Below the pieces are notes generated by a model that was given only the letters and a program-made list of their open reading frames with translations, had not been told where the DNA came from and did not search any database. Of a DNA stretch of 11,052 nt, positions 1 to 7,212 are shown piece after piece. The position numbers and the translations under genes are program-made. Source of the stretch: Nitrospirota bacterium (GTDB lineage Bacteria > Nitrospirota > 9FT-COMBO-42-15 > HDB-SIOI813); contig JACROQ010000095.1 in the NCBI GenBank assembly GCA_016214375.1, positions 9,313 to 20,364 of the forward strand, given 5' to 3'. Position 1 is the first letter of the stretch. Each line of letters begins with the position of its first letter.

Positions 1-828
1 CCAATACAGGAGGCCCCGCCGGCAACCCCTGTAGAGGTGCTGGGTTTTTCCGGTGTGCCCCAGGCAGGTGATATCTTTGCCGTTGCGGATGATGAGCATA
101 TCGCCAAGTCTATCGCGGCCTCAAGATTACAGAAACAGAGGATCGCGGGTCTTGAAAAGGCAAGGAAGGTTACCCTCGATGAGCTTTACAGTCAGATCAA
201 AGACGGGGTGATGCGGGAGCTGAATATCATCATAAAGGCCGATGTTCAGGGTTCTGCTGAGGCTGTGAGCGAGGCCCTGGAGAGGCTGGGCACAGAGGCC
301 GTAAAAGTACGGATTATCCATGGAGGTGTGGGCGCGATTACAGAGACCGATGTGATGCTTGCCTCAGCCTCAAACGCGATAATCATCGGTTTCAATTTAA
401 GGCCTGAACCCAAGGCCGTAGCGCTCGCTGAGAAGGAGAGCGTCGATATTCGCCTTTATAACATCATCTATGATGCCGTGGCCGATATCAAGGCGGCAAT
501 GGAGGGGCTGCTTGAGCCAACCCTCAAAGAACAGATCCTGGGGAGGGCGGAGGTAAGGCAGGTCTTTGGTGTGTCCAAGATTGGGACAATTGCCGGTTCT
601 TATGTGCTCGATGGGACTATCACCCGTTCCAGTACAGGGGTGCGGCTTATCCGTGATCATGTTGAAATATACAAGGGAAAGATCGGATCGCTGCGCAGAT
701 TCAAGGATGATGTCCGGGAGGTACAGGCCGGGTATGAATGCGGTATCGGCATAGAGAACTTTAATGACATCAAGGTTGGAGATATCATAGAGTCATTTGT
801 TATCGAGAAAATCGCCGCAAAATTATAG
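1..828 (+). CDS. infB: Translation initiation factor IF-2, C-terminal part (5' truncated by window)
   Basis: IF-2 is the initiation GTPase that delivers fMet-tRNA to the 30S subunit and promotes subunit joining. The frame is open from base 1 with no start, so only the last 275 residues are visible and the G domain lies upstream of the window. Visible in order: the end of domain II (PVEVLGFSGVPQAGD), a charged linker helix, the IF-2 domain 3 core (RELNIIIKADVQGSAEAV, about residues 68-85), and the C-terminal beta-barrel C2 domain, with LGRAEVRQVF, the RRFKDDVREV segment and the fMet-binding signature GYECGIGIENFNDIKVGD near the end. It stops with TAG. It is the first visible gene of the infB-pnp operon, and a perfect palindrome begins on its last base. 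Nothing in the visible part looks defective. Identification is from family motifs and is close to certain. Confidence 0.97.
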   Translation, partial: PIQEAPPATPVEVLGFSGVPQAGDIFAVADDEHIAKSIAASRLQKQRIAGLEKARKVTLDELYSQIKDGVMRELNIIIKADVQGSAEAVSEALERLGTEAVKVRIIHGGVGAITETDVMLASASNAIIIGFNLRPEPKAVALAEKESVDIRLYNIIYDAVADIKAAMEGLLEPTLKEQILGRAEVRQVFGVSKIGTIAGSYVLDGTITRSSTGVRLIRDHVEIYKGKIGSLRRFKDDVREVQAGYECGIGIENFNDIKVGDIIESFVIEKIAAKL

Positions 829-847
829 TGAATGGTTCACCATTCAC
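828..847. repeat. Perfect 9-bp inverted repeat between infB and the DUF503 gene
   Basis: The arms GTGAATGGT and ACCATTCAC are exact reverse complements separated by TC. The palindrome starts on the last base of the infB stop codon and fills most of the 30-base gap before the DUF503 start. An RNA hairpin of 9 bp with so short a loop would lose its innermost pairs. No T-tract follows (the next bases are CCCC), so it is not a typical terminator. It could be a dispersed intergenic repeat unit or an mRNA processing/stability hairpin. The inverted repeat is seen directly; its role is unknown. Confidence 0.75.
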
Positions 848-858
848 CCCTATACTTT

Positions 859-1140
859 ATGATTGTAGGTATCTGTACTGTAGAGCTGCATATCCCTGAC
901 AGTGGTTCTTTGAAGGGGAAAAGACAGGTAATTAAGAGTATCAAAGACAGGATCCGGCAGAATTACAACGTATCGGTCGCTGAGATCGATGGTCTTGACC
1001 TGTGGCAGAAGGCAGTCCTTGGAATAGCCTGCGTGGGGAATGAAAAAAGATACATCAATGGTGTTCTGGATAAGATCGTCGGTTTTCTGCAGGATAATCA
1101 TTTCGTTGAATTATTGAAGTATCATATTGAGTTTCTGTAA
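859..1140 (+). CDS. ylxP: DUF503 family protein (YlxP-like)
   Basis: This is a 93-residue protein of the DUF503/YlxP family, small ferredoxin-like-fold proteins of unknown function usually found beside infB and rbfA. Family marks are the N-terminal strand MIVGICTVELHIP, the SLKGKRQVIKSIKDRIRQ helix, NVSVAEIDGLDLWQKA, and LGIACVGNEKRYI. The ATG at 859 was chosen because it places the canonical first strand at the N-terminus. An in-frame ATG at 832 would add nine residues encoded by the palindrome, which do not resemble the family. No strong Shine-Dalgarno sequence precedes 859, so translation may be coupled to infB 30 bases upstream. The gene ends six bases before rbfA. Family assignment is firm; molecular function is not known. 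Confidence 0.88.
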   Translation: MIVGICTVELHIPDSGSLKGKRQVIKSIKDRIRQNYNVSVAEIDGLDLWQKAVLGIACVGNEKRYINGVLDKIVGFLQDNHFVELLKYHIEFL

Positions 1141-1146
1141 TAAGAC

Positions 1147-1483
1147 ATGCAACACAGGCGTATTGAGAGAATCGGCAACCAGATCAGGAGTGAGATCTCT
1201 GATATTATTGCAAGACGGTTGAACGATCCACGGATTAACCGCGGTCGAGGTGAGTGAGGACCTGCGGCATGCGAAGGTCTTTGTCAGTATCTATGGGGAT
1301 GAGAAAGTAAAAATTCAGACCATGAAGGGCCTGAAAAGCGCCGCTGGTCTTATCAGGGGAGAGATCGGTCACAGGGTCCGGATAAAATTCACACCGGAGA
1401 TAACCTTTATCATGGATACCTCTATGGAAAAGGCCGAGCATGTCATCAGTATTCTGGAAGGACTCGATAAGGGGGAAAAATGA
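1147..1483 (+). pseudogene. rbfA: Ribosome-binding factor A, frameshifted
   Basis: RbfA is a small KH-type protein that binds the 30S subunit and assists late maturation of 16S rRNA. The ATG at 1147 opens a good RbfA N-terminus (MQHRRIERIGNQIRSEISDI, then ARRLNDPRI), but this frame continues into a non-family NRGRGE and stops at TGA 1255-1257. The rest of RbfA resumes in the +1 frame from about 1235: TAVEVSEDLRHAKVFVS, then GLKSAAGLIRGEIG and RVRIKFTPEITF, ending at TGA 1481-1483. Typical family members have about seven residues between DPRI and VEVS; only seven bases separate them here, suggesting loss of roughly 14 bases rather than a single-base slip. A GTG at 1250 could restart translation but would omit the first third of the fold. 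The ATGA overlap with the next gene is intact. RbfA identity is near certain; whether the break is biological or an assembly error cannot be told from one sequence. Confidence 0.85.
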
Positions 1484-2439
1484 GCATTGAGGCTATTCTA
1501 TCTGAAATCAAAAAGAAGGAGAGTTTCCTGATAACGACCCATATGAATCCGGAGGGGGATGCTATCGGATCAGCCCTTGCATTGGCCATTGCCCTTTCCT
1601 CTATCGGGAAAAGGGTATCGGTCTATACGATGGATCCTATCCCGAAGATATTGAGATTTCTTCCCTATAGCGCGATCGTCAGGCAGGTCAAGGGCGTGGA
1701 TGAATGGTTTGATGCCGTGATCACCGTAGACTGCGGCGATCTTGAGCGAGTCGGATTTCTGATCAAGGATAAGATCCCGGCAGATATCCTGATCAATATA
1801 GACCACCATATTACCAATCCGGGTTTCGGGACCCTTAATTTTGTTGCAGAGGCGGTAGCCGCTGCCGAGCTTGTGTATCAGATCATCAGGAAATTAGGGA
1901 TACCGGTGACGACGGAGATCGCTACTTGTGTCTATACGGCCATCATGACCGAGACAGGGTCTTTCAGATATTCCAATACCACCCACCATGCATTCAGGGT
2001 CGCCGAAGAGATGGTGAGCTTTGGCGCCAACCCATGGGTCATCGCTGAGCATGTCTATAACAGGAACAGTATGGGGAGGATAAAACTCCTGGGGCAGATA
2101 CTGGCTAATCTTGGGATCAGTGATAATGGAAAGATTTCATGGATTATTGTCAGGGAACAGATGTATAAAGATACCGGCACGGCCAAGGAAGATGTGGAAG
2201 ATATCATCAATTTCCCCCGTTCTATTGAAGGTGTAGAGGTCGCTGTCCTTTTCCGGGAGTCCGGCCATGACTGGAAGATAAGCCTTCGCTCCAACGGAAA
2301 GATAGATGTATCGACTCTGGCTTCAGAATTTGGCGGCGGCGGCCATAGCATGGCTGCGGGCTGTATGATCAAGGACAAGTCCCTTGAGGAAGTGATGCGG
2401 CAGGTTATTACCAGGGTTGAGGAGGCGTTGCCTCAGTAG
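1480..2439 (+). CDS. nrnA: DHH-family phosphoesterase, NrnA-like (nanoRNase / pAp phosphatase)
   Basis: The 319-residue length is typical of bifunctional oligoribonuclease/pAp phosphatases, cytoplasmic Mn-dependent enzymes that degrade 2-5 nt RNAs and hydrolyse 3'-phosphoadenosine 5'-phosphate. DHH-domain motifs are present in order: motif I THMNPEGDAIGS (residues 20-31), motif II VDCGD (83-87), and motif III with the name-giving DHH at 108-110. The C-terminal DHHA1 substrate-binding domain carries GGGGHSMAAGCMI beginning at residue 285. The ATG overlaps the rbfA stop as ATGA and is preceded by a GGGGG Shine-Dalgarno sequence at 1471-1475, so translation is coupled to rbfA. The gene ends nine bases before truB. 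Lying among RNA maturation genes and upstream of pnp suits a role in finishing RNA decay. The alternative is another DHH/DHHA1 phosphodiesterase such as a c-di-AMP/pGpG hydrolase; no PAS or GGDEF domain is present, which favours NrnA. Confidence 0.92.
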   Translation: MSIEAILSEIKKKESFLITTHMNPEGDAIGSALALAIALSSIGKRVSVYTMDPIPKILRFLPYSAIVRQVKGVDEWFDAVITVDCGDLERVGFLIKDKIPADILINIDHHITNPGFGTLNFVAEAVAAAELVYQIIRKLGIPVTTEIATCVYTAIMTETGSFRYSNTTHHAFRVAEEMVSFGANPWVIAEHVYNRNSMGRIKLLGQILANLGISDNGKISWIIVREQMYKDTGTAKEDVEDIINFPRSIEGVEVAVLFRESGHDWKISLRSNGKIDVSTLASEFGGGGHSMAAGCMIKDKSLEEVMRQVITRVEEALPQ

Positions 2440-2448
2440 GTTGTCTTT

Positions 2449-3375
2449 ATGGATGGGCTCCTGATTATCAATAAACCAAAAGGCTGGACCTCACACGATG
2501 TCGTCGCCAAATTACGTAAGATCCTCTCGATCCAAAAGATAGGTCACACAGGGACCTTAGACCCCGAGGCCACAGGGGTCCTCTGCGTCTGCATAGGGAA
2601 GGCGACAAGGCTTATCCAGTATACCCTTGAATCTGAAAAGGAATACAGGGTTACTATGAGGCTGGGAATAGCAACAGACACCTTAGACGCCACAGGAAAG
2701 GTCATAAAGGAGACGAAGGATTTTTCGGTTACAAGAGAAGTGATAGAAGAAACGTTTACAAAGTTTACCGGCAGGATCAGTCAGATCCCTCCGATGTATT
2801 CCGCAGTAAAGGTTGGGGGCACACCGCTTTACCGGCTTGCGAGACAGGGGAAAGAGATACCGAGGGCCCCCCGTGAGGTGTCTATAAGAGAAATAAGACT
2901 TTGGGAATATTCAGGGGATTTAGTCAAGTTTGATGTCATATGTTCCAAGGGGACCTATGTCAGGACCCTCTGCTCTGATATTGGAGACTATCTTGGCGTG
3001 GGCGCCCATATGTACAGCCTTGAAAGGCTCAGGTCAGGAGCGTTTATGATTGAGAATGCCCTAAGTATAGAAGATGTGGAGGGGCTTAACCAGTCGGGTA
3101 TGTTGACAACAAAGGTTATCGGCATGGATCAGATGGTGGCATGGATGCCCTCCATCAGGGTCAAGGGTTTGTGGGAGGAAGGGGTCAGACATGGAAGGGG
3201 GCTTACGGCTGAGTCCATCAGCGGGATCGAGGGTAACTTTCACAGGGGAGACAAGGTGCGGATAGCCGGCAGCGAGGGGGAGGTACTCTCGATCGGGACA
3301 GCCCTTTGCGACAGCCGGGAGGCATTACATGGAAATAAAGAAAAGGTTTTTAAAATTGAAAAAGTTTTGGTATAA
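2449..3375 (+). CDS. truB: tRNA pseudouridine(55) synthase TruB
   Basis: TruB isomerises U55 to pseudouridine in the T-loop of elongator tRNAs. The 308-residue protein opens with the family hallmark GLLIINKPKGWTSHDVV and carries the catalytic-Asp motif GHTGTLDPEATGVL, with the nucleophile predicted at D38. Further conserved blocks are KEYRVTMRLGIATDT, RISQIPPMYSAVKVGG with PLYRLARQGKE, the SKGTYVRTLCSDIG segment and LERLRSGAF. A C-terminal PUA-like/TruB_C region follows (about residues 225-308), including HRGDKVRIAG. The start is the first ATG after the nrnA stop and agrees with the family N-terminus. The 3' end, in the last codons and stop, contains the rpsO promoter, as is also the case in Escherichia coli where rpsO lies downstream of truB. 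No damage is visible. Confidence 0.97.
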   Translation: MDGLLIINKPKGWTSHDVVAKLRKILSIQKIGHTGTLDPEATGVLCVCIGKATRLIQYTLESEKEYRVTMRLGIATDTLDATGKVIKETKDFSVTREVIEETFTKFTGRISQIPPMYSAVKVGGTPLYRLARQGKEIPRAPREVSIREIRLWEYSGDLVKFDVICSKGTYVRTLCSDIGDYLGVGAHMYSLERLRSGAFMIENALSIEDVEGLNQSGMLTTKVIGMDQMVAWMPSIRVKGLWEEGVRHGRGLTAESISGIEGNFHRGDKVRIAGSEGEVLSIGTALCDSREALHGNKEKVFKIEKVLV

Positions 3376-3376
3376 T
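3349..3376 (+). promoter_or_regulatory. Extended -10 promoter for rpsO-pnp inside the truB 3' end
   Basis: A perfect TATAAT hexamer at 3371-3376 is preceded by TGG, giving the extended -10 motif TGNTATAAT. It overlaps the truB stop codon. The best -35 candidate at 16-bp spacing is TTTAAA (3349-3354), a 4/6 match within an AT-rich stretch; a TTGAAA at 3356-3361 is too close. A start around 3382-3384 would give a leader of about 25 bases with a GAGGAG ribosome binding site (3395-3400) before the rpsO ATG. Bases are seen directly; promoter function is inferred. Confidence 0.65.
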
Positions 3377-3408
3377 GGTTCAAACTTTTAAAAAGAGGAG
3401 AAAGGAAG

Positions 3409-3678
3409 ATGAGTATCGAGAAACAACAAAAACAGAACATTATCAGGGAATACTCCAGGCATTCGTCTGATACCGGATCCCCGGAGGTCCAGATTGCCAT
3501 CTTGAGCGGCAGGATAGCCTATCTGGCAGAGCACTTTAAGGCCCACATGAAAGATCATCATTCAAGAATGGGACTTTTAAAGATGGTCAATCAGCGCAGA
3601 AAGCTCTTGCAATATTTGAAGAGGATAGACGTTGGAAGATATAGTAATGTGATTGCAAGGCTCGGGCTGAGAAAGTAA
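3409..3678 (+). CDS. rpsO: 30S ribosomal protein S15
   Basis: S15 is a primary 16S rRNA-binding protein that nucleates the platform of the 30S subunit and contacts 23S rRNA in bridge B4. The 89-residue length equals the family norm. Diagnostic blocks are all present: DTGSPEVQIAILSGRI (about residues 21-36), HFKAHMKDHHSRMGLLKMVNQRRKLL (42-67), and YLKRIDVGRYSNVIARLGLRK at the C-terminus. A strong GAGGAG Shine-Dalgarno sequence lies 8 bases before the ATG. The gene has its own likely promoter at the truB stop and is followed, without a convincing terminator, by pnp, so rpsO-pnp co-transcription is expected. Confidence 0.98.
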   Translation: MSIEKQQKQNIIREYSRHSSDTGSPEVQIAILSGRIAYLAEHFKAHMKDHHSRMGLLKMVNQRRKLLQYLKRIDVGRYSNVIARLGLRK

Positions 3679-3702
3679 GAACGGTCTTTGCTCTCCTTTC
3701 AT

Positions 3703-3726
3703 TTAATCTTGCAATTAATCTTGCAA
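3703..3726. repeat. Tandem duplication of a 12-bp unit in the rpsO-pnp gap
   Basis: TTAATCTTGCAA occurs twice, head to tail, with no mismatch, followed directly by a run of seven T residues. The 79-base gap between rpsO and pnp contains no GC-rich hairpin; only a weak TTGCA/TGCAA pairing (3721-3725 with 3737-3741) flanks the T-run. In enterobacteria the equivalent gap holds an RNase III-processed stem that controls pnp. No such stem is evident here. The duplication may be a replication-slippage product or a bipartite protein/RNA recognition site. Confidence 0.7.
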
Positions 3727-3757
3727 TTTTTTTCACTGCAAACACGAGGGAACTATT

Positions 3758-5869
3758 ATGATACATAGAGTAGAGACAGAAATAGGCGGTAAAAAACTAT
3801 CCCTGGAAACAGGATGGATGGCAAAACAGGCGGGCGGGGCTGTGGTGGCAAAATACGGTGACACCGTAGTTCTTTCAACCGCGGTTGCCTCTAAGAAAAT
3901 CAGGGAGGGGGTAGATTTTCTCCCCCTGACAGTCGATTATCAGGAAAAGGCCTATGCCGTAGGCAAAATACCCGGCAGTTTTTTCAGGAGAGAGGGAAGG
4001 CCGACAGAGAAGGAGACGCTGACCAGCAGGCTCATCGACAGACCCTTAAGGCCGCTGTTTCCGGACGGCTATTATAATGACACGCAGATCATCTCCTCTG
4101 TCCTGTCCGCTGATTACGGTTATTCCTCAGACCTCTTGAGCATCACCGCCTCATCGGCAGCCCTCTATATCTCCCAGATCCCTTTTGAGAATCCGGTAGG
4201 TGCGGTCAGGGTAGGATACATTGACGGTCAGTTTGTCGTCAATCCCGGATTTCAGGAACTTGAGAACAGCCAGTTAAACCTTGTGGTTGCAGGGACCCGT
4301 GATGCTGTCATGATGGTGGAGGGCGCTGCAAAGATGGTGCCTGAGGATATTGTCCTGGAGGGGATCGGCATTGCCCACAGAGAGATACAGAAACTGATTA
4401 ACATGCAGAACGAATTAAGGAGCCTGGCAGGGCGCGAGAAGGTGACATTGTCGGTACAGGCCGTGAGTCCGGACCTTTCTGCCGGTGTGGAGAAGTTGTG
4501 TCTTAGCCGGGTACTGGAGGCCCTGGTCATCCCGAACAAGACGGAACGTCAGATCACTATGGATATCATCCTTGATGAGGTACTCAGAGAGCTGAATCCC
4601 CAGGGTGAAGAGGGGGAGAAGAGCAGAGACATCCGGCTGACATTTCATGAGATTGAAAAGAGAGAAATGCGCAGGATGATATTGGCCAGGGGGACGAGGG
4701 CAGATGGAAGGAAATCAGCCGACATCAGGCCAATCACGTGTGAGGTTGGGATCCTCCCGAGGACCCACGGATCTGCCCTTTTTACCAGAGGTGAAACGCA
4801 GAGCCTTGCCGTGGTTACCCTGGGGACTGCAGATGATGAGCAGTTTGTGGAGGCCCTCGAGGGGGAGTCCACCAAGACCTTTATGCTCCATTATAACTTT
4901 CCCCCATTCAGCGTCGGTGAGGCAAGGCCGATGCGCGGCCCGGGCAGGAGGGAGATTGGTCATGGGGCCCTTGCTGAACGGGCGATCAAGCCCACGATCC
5001 CGGGTCAGGAGGAGTTTCCCTACACCCTCAGGATCGTGTCCGACATCCTGGAATCCAACGGCTCCTCTTCGATGGCCACGGTATGCGGGGCCACGCTGTC
5101 CCTGATGGATGCCGGTGTCCCGATAAAGGCGCCTGTGGCCGGTATTGCCATGGGGCTGATCAAGGAGGGAAATGACATCGTCATTCTCTCCGATATCCTG
5201 GGTGTTGAGGACCACCTCGGTGATATGGACTTTAAGGTGACAGGGACTGCCGACGGGATCACGGCGATACAGATGGACATCAAGATCGCCGGCATTACGA
5301 CGGAGATCATGCGTCAGGCGCTGGAGCAGGCCAGGACAGGCCGGCTCTATATCCTCGACCGGATGCTTGAGGCCATTGCTGCTCCAAGGGCAAACCTTTC
5401 CGAACATGCCCCCCGGATCTTCACCATGAAGATTAAACCGACCAGGGTAGGGGAGGTCATCGGACCAGGCGGCAAGATGATCAAGAGCATCATCGAGAAG
5501 ACCGGCGTCAAGATCGACATCAATGATTCCGGCCTGATTTCCATTGCCTCACAGGATGAAGAGTCTGCCAATAAGGCGATGGAGATGATCGGCAGGATCT
5601 TAGAAGAGGTAGAGGTAGGGAAGATCTATTTAGGGAAGGTCAGAAAGGTGGTTGAGTTTGGGGCCTTTGTAGAGATACTCCCCAACACCGATGGCCTTGT
5701 CCATATCTCTCAGCTTGCGGATTTCCGGGTGAAAGAGGTATCGGACGTGCTCAAAGAAGGAGACGAAGTCTTTGTCAAGGTCATAGAGGTAGATAAACAG
5801 GGGAAGATACGCCTCAGCAGGAAGGATGCCCTGAAGGAGAAGGGGATCAGCGACACTGCAAAGCCATAG
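3758..5869 (+). CDS. pnp: Polyribonucleotide nucleotidyltransferase (PNPase)
   Basis: PNPase is the trimeric phosphorolytic 3'-5' exoribonuclease of the RNA degradosome. The 703-residue length is normal. Domain order: first RNase PH core (about 1-230, with FRREGRPTEKETLTSRLIDR), the all-helical linker domain (about 240-310), second RNase PH core (about 315-550, with RTHGSALFTRGETQSLAV, RGPGRREIGHGALAERA and SDILESNGSSSMA), KH domain (about 558-615, GEVIGPGGKMIKSI) and S1 domain (about 622-692, GAFVEILPNTDGLVHIS). The active-site segment VEDHLGDMDFK supplies the predicted catalytic and metal residues D485, D491 and K493. The ATG at 3758 has a GAGGG Shine-Dalgarno sequence 7 bases upstream and gives the family N-terminus. 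It is downstream of rpsO and 5 bases upstream of the M16 peptidase gene. All expected residues are present. Confidence 0.98.
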   Translation: MIHRVETEIGGKKLSLETGWMAKQAGGAVVAKYGDTVVLSTAVASKKIREGVDFLPLTVDYQEKAYAVGKIPGSFFRREGRPTEKETLTSRLIDRPLRPLFPDGYYNDTQIISSVLSADYGYSSDLLSITASSAALYISQIPFENPVGAVRVGYIDGQFVVNPGFQELENSQLNLVVAGTRDAVMMVEGAAKMVPEDIVLEGIGIAHREIQKLINMQNELRSLAGREKVTLSVQAVSPDLSAGVEKLCLSRVLEALVIPNKTERQITMDIILDEVLRELNPQGEEGEKSRDIRLTFHEIEKREMRRMILARGTRADGRKSADIRPITCEVGILPRTHGSALFTRGETQSLAVVTLGTADDEQFVEALEGESTKTFMLHYNFPPFSVGEARPMRGPGRREIGHGALAERAIKPTIPGQEEFPYTLRIVSDILESNGSSSMATVCGATLSLMDAGVPIKAPVAGIAMGLIKEGNDIVILSDILGVEDHLGDMDFKVTGTADGITAIQMDIKIAGITTEIMRQALEQARTGRLYILDRMLEAIAAPRANLSEHAPRIFTMKIKPTRVGEVIGPGGKMIKSIIEKTGVKIDINDSGLISIASQDEESANKAMEMIGRILEEVEVGKIYLGKVRKVVEFGAFVEILPNTDGLVHISQLADFRVKEVSDVLKEGDEVFVKVIEVDKQGKIRLSRKDALKEKGISDTAKP

Positions 5870-5874
5870 CTGAC

Positions 5875-7143
5875 GTGAAAGACATTTCCTTTAAAAAGGT
5901 CCATCTCGATAATGGTATCCGGGTCGTTGCAGAGCGTATACCCTCTGTAAAGTCCGTATCCCTCGGCATCTGGGTAGGCGTCGGTTCGAGAGACGAGTCA
6001 GAGAAGGAAGGCGGCATCTCTCATTTCATTGAGCACATGTTCTTTAAAGGCACCCGCCGCCGGAGTGCGCATGACATTGCTCTGGAGATAGACTCCATCG
6101 GCGGTGAGCTCAATGCCTTTACTACCCGTGAGACAACGACCTTTTATGTAAAGATCCTCGATGAACACCTCTCTAAGGGGATTGATATCATCTCTGATAT
6201 ATTCCTGCACTCCTCCCTCGTCAAAAAGGAGATCGAAAAGGAAAAACAGGTCATCCTTGAAGAGATCAAGATGGTGGAGGATGACCCTGAAGACTATATC
6301 CATGACATGCACTCCTTTATGGTGTGGGATAAGAACCCCTTAGCCCGGCCTATCCTTGGGAATACGGATACAGTACGGAATATGAAACGGGAGTCCCTGC
6401 TCAGGTATATTGAACGCCATTATCATCCGGACAATATCGTGATATCCGCAGCCGGTAATTTTGACTTTCCAGTGCTGACAGGCCAGTTAAATAAAAATCT
6501 CGGGAAGTTCAGCCGTGATAAGTTTATCAATGAACGGACCATGCCCACCCTTAAGGGGGGGATATGGACCAGGAAAAAGGGGATTGAACAAATACATTTC
6601 TGTCTGGGGACGATGGGTCTGCCCCAGAGGCATGAAAACAGGTATGCCCTCTACGCCCTCAATGCGATTATGGGAAGCAGCATGAGCTCCCGTCTTTTCC
6701 AGGAGGTCAGGGAGAAGCGAGGACTTGTCTATACGATCTACTCCTATATCTCTTCATTTACAGATGTCGGCCTTTTGAATATCTATGCGGGCACGAGCAA
6801 GGAGGCTCTTCCCAAGGTCCTGGAATTGGTGATCAGAGAGATACGAAAGATCAAGAGGGATGGGATCTCGAGGAGGGAGATGAGCCGGGTCAAGAACCAG
6901 ATGAAGGGGAGTCTGATGCTGGGGCTTGAGAGTATCAGTAACCGCATGAGCCGCCTCGCCAGGGACGAGATGTACCTCAGCCGGTATTTCTCCCCGGAAG
7001 AGATCATTGATGAGATAGAAAAGATCACCCCGTCTCAGATCCGGGACCTGACCGAGGGTCTGTTTAAGACGCCGTATCTCTCCCTTGCCGTCCTCGGTCC
7101 TGTGAACAAGGAGATGATCCCGGAAAAACTCATGCGGGTCTGA
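5875..7143 (+). CDS. M16 family zinc peptidase
   Basis: This 422-residue protein is a processing-peptidase-like member of the M16 (pitrilysin/insulinase) family, similar to those commonly encoded directly after pnp. The inverted zinc motif HFIEH lies at residues 50-54, and the third metal ligand is predicted as E130 within VILEEIKMVEDDP, 76 residues after the second histidine, the expected spacing. The substrate-binding C-terminal half carries EVREKRGLVYTIYSYISSF followed by VGLLNIYAGTS, matching the conserved Arg/Tyr region. It has no signal peptide, so it is probably cytoplasmic. The GTG start gives VHLDNGIRVVAERIP at the N-terminus, as expected for the family; only 5 bases separate it from pnp and no clear Shine-Dalgarno sequence is seen, suggesting coupled translation. 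The natural substrate of these proteins is not established. It appears intact. Confidence 0.94.
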   Translation: MKDISFKKVHLDNGIRVVAERIPSVKSVSLGIWVGVGSRDESEKEGGISHFIEHMFFKGTRRRSAHDIALEIDSIGGELNAFTTRETTTFYVKILDEHLSKGIDIISDIFLHSSLVKKEIEKEKQVILEEIKMVEDDPEDYIHDMHSFMVWDKNPLARPILGNTDTVRNMKRESLLRYIERHYHPDNIVISAAGNFDFPVLTGQLNKNLGKFSRDKFINERTMPTLKGGIWTRKKGIEQIHFCLGTMGLPQRHENRYALYALNAIMGSSMSSRLFQEVREKRGLVYTIYSYISSFTDVGLLNIYAGTSKEALPKVLELVIREIRKIKRDGISRREMSRVKNQMKGSLMLGLESISNRMSRLARDEMYLSRYFSPEEIIDEIEKITPSQIRDLTEGLFKTPYLSLAVLGPVNKEMIPEKLMRV

Positions 7144-7145
7144 AG

Positions 7146-7175
7146 AAGACCTGCATTTGCGACCCGAAAGGTCTT
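7146..7175. other. Inverted repeat in the gap after the M16 peptidase gene
   Basis: AAGACCT (7146-7152) and AGGTCTT (7169-7175) are exact complements with a 16-base loop, starting three bases after the peptidase stop. No T-run follows, so a rho-independent terminator is unlikely, although this is the natural end of the housekeeping operon. Just beyond it, TTGACT (7174-7179) and TATAGT (7193-7198) look promoter-like but are only 13 bases apart, too close for a normal sigma-70 site. The complementarity is certain; a function is not. Confidence 0.3.
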
Positions 7176-7212
7176 GACTATCTGTTCCTACCTATAGTAG
7201 TCTTTATTGTTT

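Noticed and set aside
832..858. Upstream ATG at 832 as the start of the DUF503 protein
   Set aside because: The extra nine residues derive from the palindrome and do not match the family, whose first strand begins at the ATG at 859.
1537..1572. NrnA motif I reads PEGDA rather than PDGDA, possibly a lost metal ligand
   Set aside because: Glu at this position is, to my knowledge, a common variant in DHH phosphoesterases and the other motifs are intact, so no loss of function is suggested.
4704..5105. Open + strand frame of 133 codons overlapping pnp in another frame
   Set aside because: Arg/Pro/Trp-rich composition typical of an out-of-frame reading, no ribosome site and complete overlap with pnp.
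4715..5407. Long open frame on the - strand (230 codons) opposite pnp
   Set aside because: It lies entirely inside the well-supported PNPase second RNase PH domain, has no family resemblance and no independent start signals; it is a shadow of GC-biased codons.
7174..7198. TTGACT and TATAGT as a promoter for the SLBB gene
   Set aside because: Spacing is only 13 bases, outside the 15-19 range for sigma-70; kept only as a remark.
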